In this document: positions 45,200 to 57,341 of the stretch, piece by piece
Position numbering within the stretch: the first letter of the stretch is position 1
How the letters are laid out: every line of letters begins with the position of its first letter
Source of the DNA: Folioceros fuciformis
Lineage: Eukaryota; Anthocerotophyta; Anthocerotopsida; Anthocerotales
Length of the DNA: 64,000 nucleotides
Direction: 5' to 3'
Assembly (NCBI GenBank): GCA_049999805.1
Contig: JBNGIO010006348.1
Coordinates: 448,837 to 512,836, forward strand
Notes under the pieces: generated by a model
Told to the model about the DNA's origin: nothing
The model's database searches: none
The model's input: only the letters and a program-made list of their open reading frames with translations
Translations under genes and position numbers: made by a program

Positions 45200-47591
45200 A
45201 AGCTGGCTGCTCAACCAGCGTAACTTTTGCTCCTTCTATGACACAGTGTAAGTCAAGAGGCACTATGCGAGTCATCGGCCACCATTCCTCCAATCAAGAC
45301 AGTAGCAAGCTTGCTCAGTCCAATTGTCTATGCCCATTCCGAATGGAAACAAAAATTCCTGCCCTAATAGTATGTCATAGTTGGTAGCAGTTGTGACCAA
45401 ACAGCGAACTCCCATCACCATGGCATCTGCCGTATTTGGCTTAAGGGTGATCTTGCACCGGCTCCACTATTTCTCCACAAACCGGCTCAATGGCTCTGGA
45501 CGTAGTATGAATATTCCAAGGTGAAGCTTTCAAAGCCGAATCAATCAGCCTCAAACGCGCTGCTAGAGTCTTCCCAATGATGACTGGCTGCGCACCAGTA
45601 TCCATGAGCACCACTCTTGGTGCGTGATCATTCACCAACACATGTCCCTATCTATTATCAACAAGAACATTGCTAACCTTCACAGACAACCTATTGGTAG
45701 GCTGAACAACCAGTTGCCTCTGGATGTCCTTTGCCAAGTGTGCTATGAGGCTAGTCTTGCCCGAAGCCAACACGTCCACAAGGGATCCAATTGGCTGATC
45801 TGAGCTAGCATGCTGTGACTCTGGTGACCTGCCGAGAGGATTCCAGTTTGTGAGAGTTGTCACCGTGGCCAGTGCTCCTGTGGTTGCATGTGTTGGCATC
45901 CCCATACTAGACTACAGCATGACCTTGACTCTAGTCTCATCCACACCCACCCCTTGAAGGGTAAATAGTGGGACAGACCGAATGCGTGCCAAAAGCTTCT
46001 TGTTTGTCAACATAGTTGTCAACAGGCGTGTGGAAAATGGGGCTACTGCAGGAGCAGGTCCTACTGACGTGGTGCTAGGTTTTGGCAAGTCCCCTTCCTT
46101 TGGCAAATGGTCAGCTCCTCTAATTGGTGCTATAGCGCTAGGAGATAGCTGTCAAAATGACTGGGGCATGGCTGCCTTGGCTCCATGCTACCGCGTAGTG
46201 GCTACTGCCGACTCCAATGATTGTCCATGCTAGAACTGTGGCGCCTGTCCATGCAATGCACTAACTAGAGGTTGAGCCATGTCAACCTTGGTGCCAACTT
46301 TCTTCTTGAGTCCAACTGTTCTGTCCACAGCATATAGGTCGTAAGGTGAACCGTAGTCCTCACCATCCTCCAAGGGTCTTTCAGCTATCAATGTTGCTAC
46401 CGAGGTCGGCTTAGCCGCAGCCATGCTGGCAATGAGTGCCGCCACTTCCATGGTAAGTGTTGCCATCGTTGTCTCAAGAGCACTCACTTTGTCCACCTTT
46501 TGCTTGACCTTGTCGCGCTTCTGTTTGCTCTTGCTGACACCAACAATACTAGGTTGAGCCTCCTTTGCTCCTCCTATGGTTGCTGTGGTTGTAGAGGCTA
46601 CAGTCCCACTCTTCTGATACTGTTGCTCCGGGTACTTTTGAAAACACACGGCCTCCACACGACCTCCACATGGCCTGGCTTAGAGCAATGCGCGCACACT
46701 AGAGACTTCGGGGCACACTTGCATGCTGGGAATAAGTGCTCAGCCCTGCCACATCTATTGCATAAGGCTATGATTGCGGCTGCAGTCGCTGCCTTGGACT
46801 TGTTGTCCTTAGCCTTTGCACCCATGCCGTGACTACCACTAGCCTCTCCAGAACCACCCTTCGCTAAGAACATGCTCTTGTAGTGCTGAAAAGCCTTCGT
46901 ATGTTGAGAGGCATATGTTGAGAAGGCCAATTCCTTCTTCTCTACTTCTTAGTACACCTGATCCAACGTATAGTTGTCCCCATATTTGTCCACCAATGTG
47001 GTAAATAGCTGGTAATGAAACATGGAATTAGTCTCAAGGGTAGCCAAAAAACTTTTGCGCTGCCTCCTGGTCGGTCAACAACCCTGTGCCATCCCTCAAC
47101 TTCTACAATCGCCTAAAGGCCATCTGCACCGTCTCACCCTTCTTGCGCTCAAAGGATGCAAGTTTTGCTATCTTTTCCGATGTCTTGGTCAAGAAGGCAT
47201 TGTCCAAAATTTCAAAGAAGTCCTCCACAGGGTTGTCATGCTTAGGGACATCCAACATGTCTAGAGTTCCTGCTATGGCCGTGGCCATCTCTGCAAGAGT
47301 CATGTTCACCACCGTAGGTGGTGGCTCTATAGCCGCAAGTGTACCGAATGCGATTCCCGCCTGATGGGTAGACACCGCAGTAGCCAGCAAGTTTTTGTCA
47401 GCTAATTGCAGAGCTGTTGTGTAAACCGCGTTAGGCTTCTCCACCATAGCCAACATTTCAGGGGCATGAATTTCAAACGGATCTAAAGCCTCATCTGCCA
47501 GGTATCCAGGTAACAACTCAAACATGTATCGGTGAGAGAAGGCAGCGCCATGTTTAAACTTGACGCGAGTGGTCAAAAACCTAAAGAACAA
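45200..47591 (-). mobile_element. Decayed LTR-retrotransposon gag-protease segment
   Basis: Read on the minus strand from 47591 downward. A gag-like helical region lies at 47103-47591. Zinc-knuckle-like cysteine clusters, CNRCGRAEHLFPAC and CAHCSKPGHVEVVWRPC, lie at about 46640-46770. A Lys-rich linker follows. Then comes an aspartic protease with VVLMDTGAQPVIIGKTL (about 45600) and NYDILLGQEFLF (about 45360). The frame is broken by stop codons near 46950, 47110 and 45650 and by at least one frameshift near 47055, so it is not functional. No reverse transcriptase, RNase H or integrase follows downstream, and no LTR or primer-binding site was found by eye. The order gag-CCHC-protease fits Ty3 or Ty1 type elements; which of these is not resolvable. 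Confidence 0.75.
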
Positions 47592-48895
47592 CTTGAAATC
47601 ACAAAGAGTCTGCGTTCCTGGCCTACCTGAGAACTTTTTAGACTTGTGAATAGATTATCTAGACCCCTCCATGGTGTTTGACTCCTTGGACTCTTCCTCC
47701 TTAGAGTTGGAAGCTCCACTCACAGCCTGGACAATGGTGGTCAAAGGTGACCAACTTACCCCTACAGCCCCCCAACAGTGTTGAACGCTACCCCAACACC
47801 ACTCTCGCTTGTGGCCCCCTGGTTAGGAAAAGCCTAGCAGTCAATCAACTCCTCAGCTAGTACTAGAACAGGTGAGCTAGGCCTAACAGCTCGTTGACGT
47901 CGAGCTCTACGTCGAGAAACCCAAGGCCACTATGGGACAGCCCTACTCCTCAAGTTGTAAGTTGCTTCTCCATCGCTCGCATCAAATGGCATACCCCATG
48001 CAAGAACAGATGAAACCAGAGATTAGCAACTGGTTGATAAAAAAAACCCCTTGTTCCTTGTGCCTGAGTTACTCTTCCCTTGCCCAAGACCTAGACCTTA
48101 GTCAACAATCAATACAGCGTCCAAATAACTCACCTTGCACAAAGATCCACGCCACTAGCAGTCTGTCTAAGAATGTAAACCCTAGACAAACATAAGGCCT
48201 TAGACAAAGATCTGTACAACTTTTAAAAACAACTCGGTCACCACCTTTGCATCAGCCAACGATGCCAACAGCTATGACCAAGGCGCATCGCAATTGCTTG
48301 AAGTGACGAGACGAGTTCGAATTCACAGAGTCACGGTTCCGCACACACATGACCTTCAAACTCTGCAAGCAAACAAGTTTGCCAGCATCAGACTTTCTGT
48401 CAGCAATTGGAGTATTGACACTTATGGAATGATAATGCTCCACAAGTGCACAATTTCATAAAATCAGAGATATAGAGGGTCCTAGCCTAGAGGAAGATCC
48501 TTATGGTAATATTTATTGTGACAGCTAATCAAAATTGCCTATGTTTTCAACACACAAACCATAGTATATGAGCACCACTTTGAAACCAACGTAACAACGT
48601 CTAAAATAAATCGGGTATGTCCTCAAACCCTTCTTTAGCCTTTTTCTCCAGTCATATGGCATAGCACCACCCTCCAAAAATGTCGTCCAATGGAGGTTGA
48701 GGGTTTGAGAAGGTCAACAACTATTACTGCGCAAATTTAAACACTTTTGATTTATGAGGAAAGCAAACTTAGATATAAGATGCACCTGAAACATGATTTC
48801 CAAATCAACTTTTTTTGTTGTGCACTACAGTACCAAGGCACGCACAAGTGCACGCCCACCTACTTACATGCATGCAGCCTATCTAGCCAAAGGTC
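47592..48895. other. Spacer beside the gag remnant
   Basis: No gene seen. On the minus strand this is the 5' side of the retroelement and could hold its leader or a decayed LTR, but I found no matching repeat on the other side. It contains a short palindrome around gacgtcgagctctacgtcg at about 47900. Confidence 0.35.
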
Positions 48896-51540
48896 TTATC
48901 TTGCAAATTGCGGAGATTCTAGCCTTTCAATCACAAGGATAATAATGTCGTCCCTTGTCTGTGGTTGGTTTACCATTGGATTTGGCTCTTTAGGTTTGTC
49001 TGTGCGTAGGAGAATGTGTTTCAAGATGATCTTGGTCCGATGTTTCATCATCGCGGTGTCACTCTTGGCCCTTTGCACTTTCAGGTTCTTCTTGGTTGGA
49101 GATCTCTTTTCCTTTCCCCTTTGCCTTTTTTTTTGCATGCCCTTGTGTTTGACTGAGTTTAAGGAGGTCCATAGGAGCAGTCTTCCCATGCACCATTTGC
49201 AAAGTTTTTACAAACCTCTCACTTGCAATTTCTTGAGCAAAGAGTAGGGAATGCCCTCAATTATGGGGCTTCGTTGTCAACTCCTCCTCATCGGATGAGA
49301 AAACATCATGGCTCGTTATTCTTTGCTCAATGAAGATGGTATGGCATTGCTCATGGTCAACGACAATACAATTTTGCCTCTCTAGGAGGGCTGCAAGAAC
49401 CTCATTACCACTGCCTTAATATCCATCTCTAATCCATTCACCTCAGTCACTAAATAGTCCACAAAGAAGCACAATTAATCCCAGTGGCTTTTAATACGGA
49501 GTGACAACTCATTCGTCATTCAACACTTTCAGAAGTTTTTTTTGACAACGGCGTTATGCTTGATGATCCCTAGCATCGCTCCAATTTCTTTTACTGTGCT
49601 GTTGTAGAGGGCATTGCTTCTCTGCATATCTTCGTTCATTGGATGAACCCTATACCTTACTGTCATGAACTTGCAGTTCTCATATAGCCCATTCTCAACG
49701 CCGACATTGTTCTTCTCTTACACCATGGTGTACACGCCTCTCATTGGACACCGTTTCCGCAACCCCTCTCAAACACCAATCATCTAGTTTGGGCTGTGCA
49801 TGCATCCTACTTGAAAGGTTTGACAATTGGTGGCTTTAAAAAACCCTCCATTATCTTCTCCATGTCTTTGGTAGGAAGCTTCTATTTTCCGCATAGTTTC
49901 CCCTTGGAAAATCAAGTAGCTTGTACTCCCATTTGCTAAGGTAGGCTATGCCATCTCATGCAAATCACCAATAATCACTTGGTGCTTCACCTTTTGTTGG
50001 TTGCTTGGGACTTGGAATGTTAATAGCTTTCATCATTGTCCTCCTTCACTCGTTCCCGCTAACAAAAGGCCTTTCACTCGCTTCCAGTTAGTTGCTGCAT
50101 TTATGTGTTCTTTGAAGCTATCAAGAATTACCTTCTCCTTGTATTCCTCGGCCTGTCTCAACAAATAGAAGTGTGACTTGTAGGGGCTAGGAACAAAACT
50201 GGTGCACCCAAGCGCATGCCGCTCACTCACAACAATAGCTTTTAGTGAGATCACTTACAATATGGTTGCATATTGACTGGAATTTGGCTATGTCTTCATG
50301 ACTCGAGTGCTTTGGGTATTCCAGCTCCACTTCCACAAACGAGGTGCAGTGCAAACCGGAACAAAAGGCGGTTTATATGACATTCAACTTCTTTGCTCTT
50401 ATGATCCATGTCTTCATGCCGCTCACCTTGAGTTCTCCTTGGATGACTTTCTCTAGCACAAACATCATAATGCGGTCTCCTACTTCTCCAGGTTGCATGC
50501 CTTGGAAGACCCCCCATACTATCACATGCATAGGTTTTATAATCAGGTTTGGGTCTCTCACAACAGGCTCCACATCTACGTTCCCTCTTCTTGATTTGGC
50601 CCATTTGGTGGCCTTCTTCCTATTCCCTTGCTCGGGGAGTTTGCCCCGCTCCTATAAGCTGAATACTTTGTCAATCTTTTCACATACGGGAGGAGGCACA
50701 CTTGCAATACAAAGCATTGTTGTCTTCTAATCCACAAGGTGTTGCTTTTCATATGTATCCCTTGCGTCCCCGATTGCGTCCCCGATTACTCTGAGCATTT
50801 GGTACAAATTATACTTCCACATCATTGTTACAAGCGTCTCTTGTTCATTTGCAATTTTCAGCTCGTTGTAGATATGCCGAACTTGTTTGATGAATGACAT
50901 TTTTTTTCGGAAGTCTACCTTTACGTTGTGGTCTGTCGTTAAGTATCATTTCCCTTTAGGTTAGTTTTGCGTGTGTATCGGCCTCCATGTATTGGTAGTG
51001 AGAGTTCTCTAGGTCCTCTGCATATAGTCGCTAGAACGCATAGAAGCTATGGTTACCATCGAGTACTCCTATTGTATACTTTTGCTTTTTGAGCTCCTTA
51101 CAGTTGAAGTTAGTAACTGATGGGCACTCTTTTGGGTTAATCTTGCACAAGAAAGGCAAGACATTTTTCTACACATGCCCTTTCTTGATCTCCCGCAGTA
51201 GATGTTTTCCCCACAACTCATCAATAAGGTGTATTTGAGCATATTTAGTCAGGTAGTCTGCTGACCGAAGCATGTTGATGGTGACTATGTCCATATGTGG
51301 AATACAACGTTTCCGATGAGTTGATTCCCAAACTAGGTTGATAGGATCATTATGTTGCAATGCCCTACCAACCCTACTGTTATTCGTGAGGACTACCTTC
51401 GTAATCACTCTTCTAGTCGGAGCCTCTTTTTTCTGCTGTAGTACTCTTTTTCTTTCCTCCAACCTTATCCTTCTCTTTGCTCTTCCGCTGTATTGACAGA
51501 TTCGCAACTATCACTTTGGAGGGCATTGTCGTCTCCCGAT
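48896..51540 (-). pseudogene. Decayed coding block of unknown family with a ParB-like DGNH motif
   Basis: Protein-like sequence can be followed on the minus strand for about 2.6 kb, but it is cut by many stops and frame changes. From the 5' side there is a Lys/Arg-rich start (about 51500-51400), then LRSADYLTKYAQIHLIDELW (about 51230), then INPKECPSVTNFN and KYTIGVLDGNHSFYAF (51034-51081, with a stop at 51031-51033). Further on are LIIKPMHVIVWGVFQGMQPG (about 50520) and a stretch at 50033-50254. The end (about 48900-49400) is Lys/Glu-rich. The IGVLDGNHSFYAF segment resembles the 'DGxHR..A' core of ParB/sulfiredoxin-like domains. That is only a motif resemblance. I do not recognise the family; it may be a dead transposon protein or a dead host gene. 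Confidence 0.45.
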
Positions 51541-52879
51541 GCCGCTCCAAATTCTTCTTCATTCAGCACCCTTGCTTCCTAGGCTTGGTTGGCCCTTTTC
51601 CCCAAAACATTTAAACTATGGAGCAAGTTGTCGGCAGTCACCTTCTTGTAGATATTGGATGATCACTTTGATCCTCCTTCGCTAACCATTTCTTGAAAGA
51701 CATTGTCAACTGCGATGGGAGCTTCTTTAGGCTCCTATGACTCTTTCACTTCACCATCTTTTGCCATGTCTTTGCTGTTTGCATTGTCGTAAAGAACTTC
51801 ATCTCTTCCCATGAGATACCCTTCGTCTCAATTTGCATCAAAGAATGAGCATGAGCATCTCCTCTGCCCATAGTTGACAATGGTTCTCGTGAGGTGGTTA
51901 CGAATTAACTACGCCAGAAAATTGCACTAAATTGTCGTTATGCGATCTTCGACCTTCTGCTTGTTCAGCCATTTTCGTCATGACAAGCTCAACAACAATC
52001 TCTTTACGAATGAAAGAGAGAGTTGTCTCATATGTTTGCAGGATAATCAACACCAATGATTAGCAGACTTGCGTTGCTATGAAGACATCAGAATGCTGAA
52101 CAAGACGTGCCAGGGTCCCCAGATGGGCCTGTTGCGCCCAAGTGCGCGCTAGGGGGTCCTAGCATGCCCAAGTGTATGCCAGGGGCTCCCATAGGGTCCC
52201 GGTAGAACCCATTGGGATGAAAATGGGACTATCCCACTTTATATAGTGTATGACCCACATTTCTCGGTGCTTGAAGTGGAGGGTCATGACTTTATTGCAG
52301 ACACTCAGAAGCAACCCTTGAATGATATAGATGTTGTTATAGATTTGAAGGCAAACCCAGAAGACCCCATTTTTGTTTTGAACAATATTGTTCACTTATT
52401 CCTAAACACTTTTGTAATAAATCAAGTGTAATAGCTGCATTTAAAAAAAAAGAAAAAGAGAGTTATCAATTCAAATAGAATCCACTTGAATAATGTGTGT
52501 TTGGTTTTATGTGTACGTAATGCTAGTGTGCCGGTATACTAGTACACTACCAAATAACATCCCCCAAATAAACCCTAGCATTTTGTTCATTGGACAAAGA
52601 TTAAATGACAACCCCTCGTTTTTAATGAAAATCAACATGCAACAATTTAATAAAGGCATGTTTACAATGACCTTTTTTAAAAATTTTGATAAAGTCCTAC
52701 TACCTAGTATAGATTAGGTTGTTTGCTGAATGTCCACTGTGATCTTTTTTTTTTAAATTTTGATAAAGTACACATAGTTGGTAAGTTGTTTGTTGGATAT
52801 AGCCCAAGAAGACCACAATAATATATAGTGTTATAATGTAGATCTAAGGCCTCTCAATAGCTATAGGTTTTACAATAAA
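51541..52879. other. Gene-poor AT-rich spacer
   Basis: No gene recognised. Contains A/T homopolymer runs (about 52442 and 52745) and a phrase with imperfect repeats at about 52110-52200 (cccaagtg...gggg). The left end may belong to the decayed block next to it. Confidence 0.4.
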
Positions 52880-53700
52880 GGCCAACAAGCGTAGTAACCT
52901 TTAACCTTAGCATCTATTATTCCTATCATTGTCATGAGCTTGTCAAACCAATGCACCAAACTCCTCATTGTCCTCACTCCAGGCATGTGCTATCCACAGC
53001 TTGAGGGCTCCATCTCCTACCTTCAATTGTCCCCACGTCCTCGCATAGTCTACAAATGTGCAGGAATGATCCTAGCTTAAAGATGCCTCAATGTCGAATG
53101 CCATCAAGGATAGCAAATAGAACCCCTTCCCTTTGATTGGAACATTGGTGGTCGTTGAAGGAGTTGTTGTGAACAACAGTCGAGTCTTGTCCTTGAAGAA
53201 ATTCACATCGTCAACCTTTTGTTTCACAAATGTCATCAACTCAACCCATCTGATTCCCGTTGATGTCAGCATCTCTTTCAAAGCATTCTAAGGACTCGTC
53301 CATAGAAGGCACCTCCGGAGGTCTCACAACAGCCCAACTCCCAAACATACAAATGCACTTCCCAAGTCCATTTCTGGTATTCAGCTTCCTCTTGAAGTGA
53401 AACTTTAAGATCCCAGCAATGTGGTCATGCCAGTTGGAGTCCAATTGCCATTTTTCTTCCACATTGTAGTACATTTTGCTCCACCTCAACAATGAATTTT
53501 TGTGCATCCAAAAAAGCTGCCCAAAACATTTTCTCAGTCAACATTTCGAAGAGAAGCACAATCACCCTCTTTGGCTATATTTCCTACAGTGCTTGTACTA
53601 CTTTATGCATGAACAACACAAGCTCCTTCCCTAGTCCCAAGCATTCCCAAGCCAAGCCTTTCATCACAAGCTGCCCAAACATAATGTAGCATTGTACTTA
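52880..53700 (-). pseudogene. Second decayed coding block, unknown family
   Basis: On the minus strand from about 53700 downward: protein-like sequence YIMFGQLVMKGLAWECLGLG, then at 53241-53507 a frame with HDHIAGILKFHFKRKLNTRN and FGSWAVVRPPEVPSMDESLE. Near 53270 the reading switches frame to one containing GIRWVELMTFVKQKVDDVNF, which stops at 53072-53074; after that stop the same frame reads on to about 52900. At least one frameshift and several stops show it is dead. Its composition and position suggest it may belong to the same family or element as the block at 48.9-51.5 kb, but I could not align them convincingly. Confidence 0.4.
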
Positions 53701-54966
53701 GTTTCTCCGCTTGGAGGACGGACCAAGGACTCCCTCCTCACAACTACTTGTGCCTCCTCATAGCTCCATGCCAAACCAAAGAGTTCCATGTTGATCTTTG
53801 GTAGATAGAATTTTCCATCTCCTTTCCAAAATAAATATGTAAAAATATTTCATGGTCGAGAAGAGAATGCCTTCAAATTACTTTAGGGATTTGTGGTGTG
53901 TATCTCACGCCTTCATCCCTTTTCCTTGTTTGTTCCTTGGCCTGTATATTTACGTATATTACCGTTTGCCAGAGGCGTGACGATGTTGACGAGCTGCACG
54001 CGAGGTCCAGTGCCATCGGTGCGCCGCGTACGCCACTTCATGGTGTTGTATGCAACGTATCGCACAATTCGACAAAACGACTTTAACGGCTTCCGGAGGC
54101 TCCCACCAAAGTGGCGTGACGTCTTCACTTTCCGGTGTTCCCCACATACTGGATACCACCTAGTTAGCATGACTTAGGTTTGAAGCGGCGGGAGAAAGCA
54201 AGTGGACCAGGTTCCACCGTCCTGGGTTCCAACGGCTTTCCAACCTGCGCGTGTCAGGTGTCGCGAGCTTGCGGCCCATCCCGCGCTGTTCCGTCCGTCT
54301 TCACGACCGGCCTCGGATGTATGTCCTCCCACCGGTCGCCGACTCCCGCCTCCTGTGACATCGCCGGCCGCCTGTCGGCTGTCGGAATACGGACTCTTGA
54401 GGAATTCGATTCTCATTCACGATCGTGATCCACCCAGACCAAACACACCGATGCGAGCACGGCTTCCCCGCTCGTCTCCACACGATCGGCCTGGAGTCCT
54501 GGAAGCTGGGTCCCTGGACGATCGTCACGACGCACGGACAGGGATCGACCTCATCGCGTGCCTGGGTGTGTGCCAGAATCACTGCTGATACCCGTCATTG
54601 CGTTACGTCGCTTTCCCGGTATAGCGGTTGCTTCTGCTCCGGGACTGTACATTCCAGCTTTGAATTGACCAACTACCGGAGAACGACGTCGCCGGCTGTA
54701 GCTGTGGCCATTATTCCCGCCCGCCAGCCAGGGGCGCAAGTCATTAAGAAGTTGGACGATCCGAGCTTCCAAGGAATTGCAGCATGCTGGTCTGAGGTCC
54801 TGACCAGGTCCCCCGTCGGGATCCGGAGACCGAGTCGGGAAAGGAATAATCCTTGTCCGGGTGCCGTCGATCCTGGTCTCGGGCTTCTGAGACCTGGGCT
54901 GTGGCCGGGAAGGCGATGGCGAGGTCTGTACGCGGTCGATTCATTTGTTGGTTGGGCTTGAAGAAT
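53701..54966. promoter_or_regulatory. Upstream region of the PLC-like gene
   Basis: AT-rich up to about 53950, then abruptly GC-rich. No gene seen. The GC-rich part (about 54180-54966) is probably promoter and 5' UTR of the phosphodiesterase gene; several open frames on both strands here are chance. Confidence 0.4.
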
Positions 54967-57128
54967 ATGGTAGCATACCAGCGAGGCCCTGACGTCTTGG
55001 GTTGCTTTCTTGGCTTGCACAGGTGGAGCCGGAGCTTGAGCTTGAGCTCGAGCTGGGTTGTTGAAATATTGGTTGTGGGTTTGGTGTTGATTCAATTTGG
55101 TCCATCCGGGACGACGGCTTGTGGGAATGGGACGTGCCAGGTTCGTGCGAATTTGGAAGATGGTCCGTGATTTGGTGAAAGTTTATTTTGTCGCAGGCAT
55201 GCCTTCTGCAAGTCTGCGCTGTCAGCGAGAAAGTTGCAGATTGAAGCTCCAAGAAACCCATGTTCTTGCCGATGGTGTCGCAGATCTTGGATTTTTGCCT
55301 CGGAGATGCGGACTGTGCGCAAGGACTGGGATGTAAGACCTGCCTTTTGGGAGGTGATGTTCTGCCTAAATGTTTCAGAACTCGGGCTTCTTCGGCGACC
55401 GCCAAGGTATTTCTGTGCCTCGCACGTGATGTCGATACATGCAGGATGCAACCTGATTAGAGTAGCACGGTGCGATCACAGGGGAACTTTGGTCTATCGT
55501 GAGCAGAGAAAGGCAGCAGCAGTATTCTTAGAAATCAATTCTAGCTATCTGGCTAGCGATCATGTGTTGAGCAAAAACTGAGGCCGTGGCATCTTTGCAG
55601 GACGACTCCCTGCCGTTCAACAAGTACGCATGGCTTACAACCCACAATTCCTTCTCATGGACGGGCGCCCCTCTGCTGACAGGGCCCCGGGCCACTGCTC
55701 TCAACCAGGAGGATTCCATCGCAGATCAGCTCCAAGTGAGCTCCATATAACTTACTGATCTATTATCGTGAAGACGTAGTCTTGTACGCTCCTTTCTGTG
55801 GTGTTGTCAGTTTCTGGTGCGCTGGCCCTAATGCAATCCTTGCAGAACGGTGTGAGGGGCTTGATGCTGGACACCTATGATTTTCTTGGAGATATCTGGT
55901 TGTGTCATTCCTTTGGAGGTGTCTGCTATAACTTCACATCCTTCGTAAGTCACTCAATGGCTCACGCCTGGTGAATGCTTACGTATTCTCTTCACCTCGG
56001 TCATATATGCGTGACATCCAGAGCATTGCAAACTGGCTCAAAGATCGTGTTATACTGTGGCATGCATTTAGGAGCCCTTGCGGAACACTCTGGAGGTCAT
56101 CCAATCATTCCTGGCGGCAAACCCCACTGAAATCATCACCCTTATTCTGGAGGACTACGTTCAGAGCTCCAATGGACTATCCAACTTGTTCAAGGCGACG
56201 GGGCTTGACGAATACTGGTTCCCCGTTGCATCCATGCCTCAAGATGGAGAGGACTGGCCTACGGTCAGACAGATGGTCGCCAACAACTGGAGATTGCTTG
56301 TCTTCACCTCCGCATCATCCAAAGAGGCTAGTGAGGGCATTCCCTTCGAGTGGAAGTATCTGGTGGAAAATCAATGTACGAACTCTAAGCTTCTCCACCT
56401 ACTCTCTGCTACTGCTCTTCGGATGGCCGCATTCGTGCAGGGCCTGCTGACTAATGCTGCCCATACCTTGCAGACGGTGATGGTGGAATTGTGGATGGCC
56501 AGTGCCCCAAGCGGGATGAATCTGCTGCCTTGGACGATAGAAGCAGATCTCTAGTTCTGGAAAACAACTTCCCGACCGAGCCGAACCTCGCCACAGCATG
56601 CGAGCAAAACTCCAACTCTCTGATGAAGATGCTGTCCACATGCAGCGCCGCAGCGGGCAACCGCTGGGCCAACTTCCTGGCAGTAGACTTCTACAAGGTA
56701 GTACACATACACCTGCCCTCACAACCCTCCAAACTGCAGCAGTATCTACTCAATCAATCAATCCAGGTCCTTGATGCCTACAACCCATTCTTTTGTGCAG
56801 CAAAGTGAAGGAGGCGGAGCATTCAACGCGGTCGACTACCTGAACGGGCAGATCCGTTGCGGTTGCACCAACCCCGACCTCTGCCAGGTACCCGTGTAAA
56901 CCTTGGCTTGTTTTGGCTTCTGATGATGAATCCTGTCCTTGAAACACTGCCACATTCTAAACACCCAATCTTCTCTGTTTCGTGCAGCCTGGATATCCCA
57001 CCGGCCTGTGTTCCAACTATACAACTTCAGTGCCACGTCTCGATTTTGGACCCTCGTCCGCTCTCGTACCTGTAGCGCTGCTGATTCCCTTCCTGCCAAT
57101 CCTCACCGCGGCTATAATCTTCCTGTAG
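54967..57128 (+). CDS. PLC-like phosphodiesterase (PI-PLC X-domain protein), probably secreted and membrane-anchored
   Basis: Belongs to the plant PLC-like phosphodiesterase superfamily, resembling bacterial PI-PLC and lacking EF-hand, Y and C2 domains; its substrate is uncertain. Start ATG 54967, ending exon 1 at 55140 with a hydrophobic segment (VVEILVVGLVLIQFG) that can act as signal peptide or anchor. Exon 2 (55284-55406) is Cys-rich: DADCAQGLGCKTC. Exon 3 (55601-55735) has LPFNKYAWLTTHNSFSW with the first catalytic His. Exon 4 (55846-55944) has GVRGLMLDTYDF and WLCHSFGG with the second His. The exon from 56072 has ANPTEIITLILEDYV, and later exons have NRWANFLAVDFYK and CGCTNPDLCQ. The last exon ends in a hydrophobic tail (ALVPVALLIPFLPILTAAII) before TAG 57126-57128, consistent with a GPI signal or C-terminal anchor. 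About 430 residues; all phases agree. Confidence 0.88.
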
Positions 57129-57341
57129 CATCGCGAGGTAGACATGAAACTCCCCCTTCGCAATGCAGGACAACACGAAAAATGGGCATTTTCCCTTCAT
57201 CTTGTTTATAAACACCGTAAGAGCACCATGCTTTGCACATTACTTTTCCCGGCAGGTTCTTCAAGAATCTGCGATCGCAAATCTGGAGGTTCACGAGTCT
57301 CTCAAAAGAGCAAGAGCAGACACATTCGCGTCCATCCAATC

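Noticed and set aside
48747-49247. 166-codon plus-strand frame
   Set aside because: Antisense to the decayed minus-strand block, with low-complexity Leu/Phe/Ser composition and no motif.
54673-55095. 140-codon minus-strand frame upstream of the PLC gene
   Set aside because: Gln/Pro/Ala-rich chance frame antisense to PLC exon 1, which joins the next exon in correct phase.
57144-57341. Upstream in-frame ATG as the L2HGDH start
   Set aside because: It would begin 15 bases after the PLC stop and add 66 unconserved-looking residues; the ATG at 57342 gives a better mitochondrial presequence. Not excluded.
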